Part shown: positions 34,301 through 37,349 of the stretch, one piece after another
Layout of the letters: each line of letters opens with the position of its first letter
Position numbering within the stretch: the stretch's first letter is position 1
Origin: an uncultured Treponema sp.
GTDB taxonomy: Bacteria; Spirochaetota; Spirochaetia; Treponematales; Treponemataceae
Assembly: GCF_946187725.1 (NCBI RefSeq)
Contig: NZ_CAMHSK010000029.1
Span: forward strand, 1-37,349
Reading direction: 5' to 3'
DNA: 37,349 nucleotides
Program-made: the position numbers and the translations under genes
Notes under the pieces: model-generated
Database searches by the model: none
The model's input: only the letters and a program-made list of their open reading frames with translations
Told to the model about the DNA's origin: nothing

Positions 34301-35395
34301 AGTTGAAATGTCAACGCTGATATTCTCTTCAGAAATGTCTTTTGTTTCAATTGTGCCTGAAACATCGGTTGTTTTTACAGAAACGACATCATATTTTCCA
34401 GGAGGCAGTGAATTGTCATAAACGCCATCGCCGTCTTCATCATACAATGTGTATTCTTTTTCTGTTGTTGTATTTTTGACGATGATTTCACGGCTTTCAC
34501 CGCTTTCAGTATTTGCCGCTTCATAGATAATTGCCGTCTCAAACAGGTTTGGCTCAACCGTAACTTCAGTTGTTACCGTATCAACCACAGGATTTCCAGA
34601 ATCATCTGTTTTAACCGAACCATCAGCATCCTTTACATAGATTACAGGTGTACTTGTCTCACCCGCGATGATGTAAACCGCTTCCGTATAATAGCTTGCC
34701 GGTTCTCCAGCTTCATCGTACAAAACGAAACATGCATAATATGTCTTGCCGCTTGGAAGATTTTCCGCATCATATTGAAGGGAATATGAGCCGTCAGCAT
34801 TTTTTGTAATTCCGTCTGCCGATGTAAAAGTCTTTTGAGTTCCTTCTACTACAGTGCCACCAACGGCCTTATCATAAAGAGCGACTTCAACGCTTCCAAC
34901 ACCAGCTGTCGAATAAGTGACCGGAATTCTGACTTTTCCAGTACCGCTAGCCGCTGCAGTAAGCGTCATGTCTACATCAGCCTTGTTGCTTTTGAGAAGG
35001 TCGATTTCCTGACTTGAACCTTCCAGAACAAGCATTTTTTCTGAATCACTGCTTGCAGCCTTTGTGAATGCCTGAACAGTAAAAGTCCACACATCGCGTG
35101 CAAGAGCGAATTTCTGGCTCAGATTTTCATGAGTGAGGCCCTCTGCGAGCGTTTTTTCTACACCCTTGTTAGATTTTGCAAGAATCGTAAAAGTATATGC
35201 TGAAAAATCCAGTGAAGGTAATGCCGTTCTTGCACTAACCCGCTTTGAATTCAGTCTGAACGATACCGTAGCAGAACCTTCCTTTGCGCTGTCGTTTGAA
35301 TCATTTGTCTCAAACATATTTGAACAGGCAGTTAAACCTGCAAGAATCAACAGCACAGAAAGGACTGCAAGTAATTTTCCGCTTTTTGTTTTCAT
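31358..35395 (-). CDS. Giant surface lipoprotein, RTALP architecture with three cassettes (1345 aa)
   Basis: Lipobox LAGLTAC (Cys 24); AAGGAGG precedes the ATG. SARTALP at 54-60 and WTFTVQAFTK lie in the first module; GKTYYACFVLYDEAGEPASYYTEAVYI is in the second. There is no clear FCGWY unit. Instead there are three cassettes starting with a QW unit at about 420 (IQWYRKS), 720 (YQWLIAE) and 1008 (YQWARAD). Each continues with KGT-I/L, a SGY or EGY strand, an EYSVDGG-like strand, VRVKASGS and NLG. Cassettes 2 and 3 are recent copies: a 35-bp stretch is identical at 31818-31852 and 32670-32704. The terminal domain has WKKDNV at 1295. It is the most regular of the paralogues and the first of the giants to be transcribed. 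Confidence 0.84.
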   Translation of the reverse strand: MKTKSGKLLAVLSVLLILAGLTACSNMFETNDSNDSAKEGSATVSFRLNSKRVSARTALPSLDFSAYTFTILAKSNKGVEKTLAEGLTHENLSQKFALARDVWTFTVQAFTKAASSDSEKMLVLEGSSQEIDLLKSNKADVDMTLTAAASGTGKVRIPVTYSTAGVGSVEVALYDKAVGGTVVEGTQKTFTSADGITKNADGSYSLQYDAENLPSGKTYYACFVLYDEAGEPASYYTEAVYIIAGETSTPVIYVKDADGSVKTDDSGNPVVDTVTTEVTVEPNLFETAIIYEAANTESGESREIIVKNTTTEKEYTLYDEDGDGVYDNSLPPGKYDVVSVKTTDVSGTIETKDISEENISVDISTDITKNTVVAAKLSEVKVDVSDSGVENPIVSATLSAEAYASDGSLISDSLYTIQWYRKSANSTLGGTKIEGATGLDYVLTAADAENYVYAEIVQTDKNISKASTPKLVAKGTLKESALTVKYGSAADAIVLNSETILDIALVQPETGSSASPKATLSNALLSVSNAIDNLSGAALSASAIFSKNDFAACGSVDVTVSVSGYESVTIKGIKVNVKQTKPDLEKIPGLVSGEGVKAIKVGCVAFERADDSLEYAVGEITESTVWKSITIEDFAAEVGDKISVRVKASGSAESGDYVAPSEAVTLTVTQENAGDLEVKMTKVVMTGTSRVGATLTAKAMDDDEKQATLVSYQWLIAETEAGPYTAISDYTEVKTDSDTYLITPDDVGKFIKVRAKQGKGEQNILESEEVAESIAKGTIKSYIISYVESEGADPVEISAVKGITLTLNDEGKAELSGTVSVSDAVDELSELPVSVGAAFSTTTEFEYCGTVSVKITAEGYEDAIVNVPVSVMAKAPEVPLLRTDKTYLESGTVGFVAASETLEYSVDGGESYSDVTAIPFYKGTIEAGGNIPWAQGDVILVRVKASGSEAESNHIEASVPVSLIVSEDNLGAKVLLETVAISVPASSLKVGSTLSAVTTPSGATDVEYQWARADSASGTFTAITGATSSTYVIKASDAGKFIKVTATQRTSESVPSDVSTTAVAKGTIASGFTLTYGGSTISASSGISLTLDAEGNASLSGSPSVSGAKDSVNNNAVSASASFSTSTTFTHCGAVSVKVSASGYDDAVVTIPVKVKAATPEAPQLSINQAEISAGAVAFAAASETLEYSVDGGTSWKSVTTTRFYTSENDAWEADDTILVRVKASGSEADSNHIEASAPVTVTVEADNLGEKPTASFGEITYTGDIRLANPQVNNEAHTVTISVSNPDLFTAFEWKKDNVIIEGATGPSLELNVSDWVAGGVYRITVVGTQGDFKYSATVPVTKQ
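31677..32704 (-). repeat. Near-identical internal duplication in the 1345-aa lipoprotein gene
   Basis: Blocks at 31677-31746 and 31818-31852 recur at 32514-32582 and 32670-32704. The second pair is a perfect 35-bp match, and the first differs at only a handful of positions. The offset of about 840-850 bp equals one ~280-residue cassette, so unequal recombination would remove or add exactly one module. Confidence 0.85.
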
Positions 35396-35408
35396 ACAGA
35401 CCTCCTTG

Positions 35409-35804
35409 TTACTCGATTGTTATCGTGCATTTTTCTGTGTAATTCTTGCCGTCAAGCGTTGCAACGACAAGCAGCGTATGAATGCCCGGAGATAATTTGG
35501 CTGTATGGACAGTACATGCGGCTCCGTTCGGTATTATGTTGGAACTCTCATTGTCCAAATACCAGGCATAAGTGGCAGAGCTGTCCAGACCAGTAACTTT
35601 GGCAACACCTTCATCATAGGCCAGTACCATCGTTGCGAATTTGACTTCAATATTTGCCTCAATGTCTACATCAGCATCTTTTGACGCATCAACAGCATCT
35701 TTCGCATCAGAAATATGATTGCTGCAAGCCCCCAAAAAAACGAATCCCGACAGTGAAGCAAATAAAAGAACCGCTTCCAGTTTTTTGACAAAAGCTCTTT
35801 TCAT
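35409..35804 (-). CDS. Small lipoprotein carrying only the W(Y/F)VD-like terminal domain
   Basis: 131 residues with lipobox FLGAC (Cys 27). After a short Asp/Ala-rich stretch, one beta domain follows, with VTGLDSSATYAWYLDN (W81), LSPGIHTLLVVATLDGK and a closing CTITIE strand. The Trp lies 51 residues from the C-terminus, the same distance as in the 1345-aa neighbour, so this looks like a stand-alone version of the terminal domain of the giant lipoproteins. GGAGG lies before the ATG, and the start is one base after the upstream stop (TAACATG), implying coupled translation with the outer-membrane protein gene. It may be an assembly or anchoring subunit; that is inference. Confidence 0.8.
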   Translation of the reverse strand: MKRAFVKKLEAVLLFASLSGFVFLGACSNHISDAKDAVDASKDADVDIEANIEVKFATMVLAYDEGVAKVTGLDSSATYAWYLDNESSNIIPNGAACTVHTAKLSPGIHTLLVVATLDGKNYTEKCTITIE

Positions 35805-35805
35805 G

Positions 35806-37170
35806 TTAAGCCTCCGTTACATCTATAGAGCCAAGAGAATCACCTGCAATAGCAGCCTTGAGACGGTTAGCTTCCTCTTCATCAGCTGCCGCCTGAGAAT
35901 CTTCCTTTTCTGCGGCGGAATTTGCTGCGTTAATCTTCTTTTCAAGGGCAGCATTTTCTTTTCCAAGTGCCGAAATTTCTTTATTGACTGCGGAAATTTC
36001 TTTCTTTTCTGTGAGTTCAGAAAGCTGTGCGTTCAGTTCCGCAATTTTGCCGTTATTTGCGCTAATCTGCTCAGTGAGGGCAGCAGATTCAGCGCGTTTG
36101 TTTGCGGCATTTGCCCGTTCCGCAACCGCATTTTCTGAAAGAAGGGCAATTCTCTCTTTAATCTGCTGAACGATTGACTCAGCTTCGGCCTCTGCCTTTT
36201 GTGCAAGAGAATCTGCCTTTTCTGCAGCGGAATTTGCTGAAGCGGCCTGCTTTTCGAGAGAGGCAGTTGCTTTTTCGAGTGCCGAGATTTCTTTTTTAGC
36301 AGCTGAAATTTCTTCTTTTTCGGTTAAATCTGCAAATTTCGCGTTCATTTCAGAAAGCTGTGCATTGTTTGCGTTAATCTGCTCGCTGAGTGTAGCTGCT
36401 TCTGCACGCTTTTCTGATGCAATTCCCCGCTGAAGACCAGCTTCTTCTTTCTTTGCATTAAGTTTTTGAACCAGGTCACCTTTTGCTGATTTTTTGACTT
36501 TAACAGTCTTCTGAGAATCACTTTGAGAAGCATTTGCCGCTTTGATTGCAGCGATTTCTTCTTTATGAACGATTGCATCTTGAATATGAAAGATTGCTCC
36601 AAGCCTTGCTCCAAACATAATCGTATTTGCTTCTTTTTCAGGGGCAAATGTAAAAATCGGGGCAAATTCCACATCAAATGCCGGTGTAGCCATCCATCGC
36701 AAAGCCGGAGCAAGAGAGGCAATGAAGTTGATATGATTTTTGTCAGAAACCAGAGTATTCTGACTGTCATATTTACTGCTCCATCGAACGATACCAAGAC
36801 TCAACTCAGGCTGGAACGCAAACCAGGCATTTCCAAGTGCAAAAGGAATTCTGCACCATGAACCGCCTGTAACACGAATTTCATCATCGCTTTTGAAGAT
36901 ACTGCCGCTTTTTGGCAGTGGATGAGCATATTCGCCATGCAGGCTGAATCCCCATGAGTAAGACTGCGCCAAAGGTAAGGCATATTCCATTACCAGACCA
37001 CCACCGAGATTGCACAGAACATAGTCACCGTAATCCCCCACCGCATACTGATTCAAAGCCGTCACACCGAGCGAAAATCCCGTGTAACGCAATGCAGGCT
37101 CTTTTGATTCCTGTGCAAAGAAAACGCTGCCAGCAAAGAGTATGGCACACGCCGCAAAAACACGCCTCAT
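35806..37170 (-). CDS. Outer-membrane beta-barrel protein with duplicated coiled-coil tail
   Basis: 454 residues: a signal peptide (about 1-19, SVFFA then Q), then a predicted beta-barrel of about 180 residues with alternating aromatic strands (GFSLGVTALNQY, WGFSLHGEYAHP, FAFQPELSLGIVRW, PALRWMATP, FEFAP-like segments, MFGARLGAIF). Residues about 200-440 form a Lys/Glu/Ala coiled coil with an internal duplication: copy 1 begins at 253 (EKRAEAATLSEQI), copy 2 at 357 (NKRAESAALTEQI), period 104, identity roughly 70-75% over the conserved ~69 residues. It is the first gene of the operon, with TGAGGAG before the ATG. The barrel may be a surface platform or export partner, with the coiled coil spanning the periplasm. 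The family is not identified. Confidence 0.75.
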   Translation of the reverse strand: MRRVFAACAILFAGSVFFAQESKEPALRYTGFSLGVTALNQYAVGDYGDYVLCNLGGGLVMEYALPLAQSYSWGFSLHGEYAHPLPKSGSIFKSDDEIRVTGGSWCRIPFALGNAWFAFQPELSLGIVRWSSKYDSQNTLVSDKNHINFIASLAPALRWMATPAFDVEFAPIFTFAPEKEANTIMFGARLGAIFHIQDAIVHKEEIAAIKAANASQSDSQKTVKVKKSAKGDLVQKLNAKKEEAGLQRGIASEKRAEAATLSEQINANNAQLSEMNAKFADLTEKEEISAAKKEISALEKATASLEKQAASANSAAEKADSLAQKAEAEAESIVQQIKERIALLSENAVAERANAANKRAESAALTEQISANNGKIAELNAQLSELTEKKEISAVNKEISALGKENAALEKKINAANSAAEKEDSQAAADEEEANRLKAAIAGDSLGSIDVTEA

Positions 37171-37174
37171 AAAA

Positions 37175-37200
37175 CACTCCTCAGACGAAAATAGATTCTA
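37175..37200 (-). promoter_or_regulatory. Possible operon promoter -10 and Shine-Dalgarno sequence
   Basis: TAGAAT (37200-37195, minus strand) is a 5/6 match to the -10 consensus and lies about 25 nt before the ATG, followed by GAGGAG (near 37177-37182). The -35 would fall in the hairpin stem upstream and is poor, so the main promoter may instead lie beyond the hairpin. Confidence 0.4.
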
Positions 37201-37202
37201 TG

Positions 37203-37245
37203 GCGATAAAAAAATCGTGCGTGACGAAACTGACACACACGATTT
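37203..37245 (-). terminator. Terminator-like hairpin between the octamer repeat and the operon
   Basis: On the minus strand AAATCGTGTGTGTC (37245-37232) pairs with GTCACGTCACGCACG-type sequence ending CACGATTT (37225-37212): about 12 pairs including a wobble. TTTTTTA follows. It either ends an upstream transcript or acts as an attenuator for the lipoprotein operon. Confidence 0.6.
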
Positions 37246-37286
37246 CCTAAATGAGACAAAATTGATTTTTTTGAAGATGAAAAGAT

Positions 37287-37349
37287 CAGGCCGACAGGCC
37301 GACAGGCCGACAGGCCGACAGGCCGACAGGCCGACAGGCCGACAGGCCG
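37287..37349. repeat. Octanucleotide tandem repeat (CAGGCCGA)n
   Basis: Sixty-three bases with perfect 8-bp periodicity, almost eight copies, running off the right edge of the window, so the true copy number is unknown. It lies about 117 bp upstream of the first operon gene. Eight is not a multiple of three, so within a gene each unit change would shift frame; upstream of a gene it would change promoter spacing. Confidence 0.95.

Noticed and set aside
37287..37349. Possible CRISPR array
   Set aside because: The units are 8 bp and perfectly contiguous, with no spacers; this is a simple tandem repeat.

Overview
The window looks like a piece of a spirochaete chromosome, most probably a host-associated Treponema. 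This rests on gene content, not on a marker gene: many lipoproteins with loose spirochaetal lipoboxes (SSC, TSC, ASC, FGC, TAC, GAC), very large surface lipoproteins with Ig-like, InlB-type and BspA/DUF285 repeats, proteins with the formylglycine-generating-enzyme (FGE) fold, and a moderate-to-low G+C background. No rRNA, tRNA, CRISPR array, transposase or reverse transcriptase was seen.

Left part (1-8.6 kb): the 5' end of a Y-family DNA polymerase, an Abi_2-type HEPN protein, a membrane-anchored protein with one and a half FGE-like domains, a small XRE regulator, purL (single-chain FGAM synthase), and a second XRE regulator. Intergenic repeats full of short hairpins separate these genes. Four of them lack a Shine-Dalgarno sequence but carry a TANNNT -10-like hexamer 6-7 nt before the ATG, which suggests leaderless mRNAs.

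Middle part (8.6-15.9 kb): a plus-strand cluster. Two LPP20-like lipoproteins are followed by a secreted protein with a CsgG/LpoB-like N-terminus, a long coiled coil and a C-terminal FGE/C-type-lectin domain. The last ~35 codons of that domain are unusually GC-rich and look like the variable region of a diversity-generating retroelement (DGR) target, comparable to TvpA of T. denticola. No template repeat or reverse transcriptase lies in the window, so they would have to be elsewhere. Next come a HEPN-motif protein, a one-TM protein whose best start site is ATC, and a PIN/DUF2281 toxin-antitoxin pair on the minus strand.

Right part (15.96-37.2 kb): one minus-strand operon of seven genes with gaps of 1-17 nt. 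In order of transcription they are an outer-membrane beta-barrel/coiled-coil protein, a 131-aa lipoprotein, and five giant lipoproteins (1345, 1218, 1381, 1442 and 1069 aa). The giants share an (S/A)RT(A/I)LP motif shortly after the lipidated cysteine, two N-terminal beta modules, and a recurring three-part cassette (YQW Ig-like, KGT..SGY, and VRVKA modules). Four of the five, and the 131-aa protein, end in a W(Y/F)(V/L)D-like beta domain; the fifth ends in BspA/DUF285 repeats. An 8-bp tandem repeat (CAGGCCGA)n lies just upstream and runs off the window edge.

Overall this is a surface-display region: a probable DGR-diversified lectin-like protein beside a large paralogous lipoprotein operon with a hypermutable repeat next to it. 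The strongest candidates for undescribed biology are the putative DGR variable region, the RTALP lipoprotein architecture, and the leaderless-start pattern.
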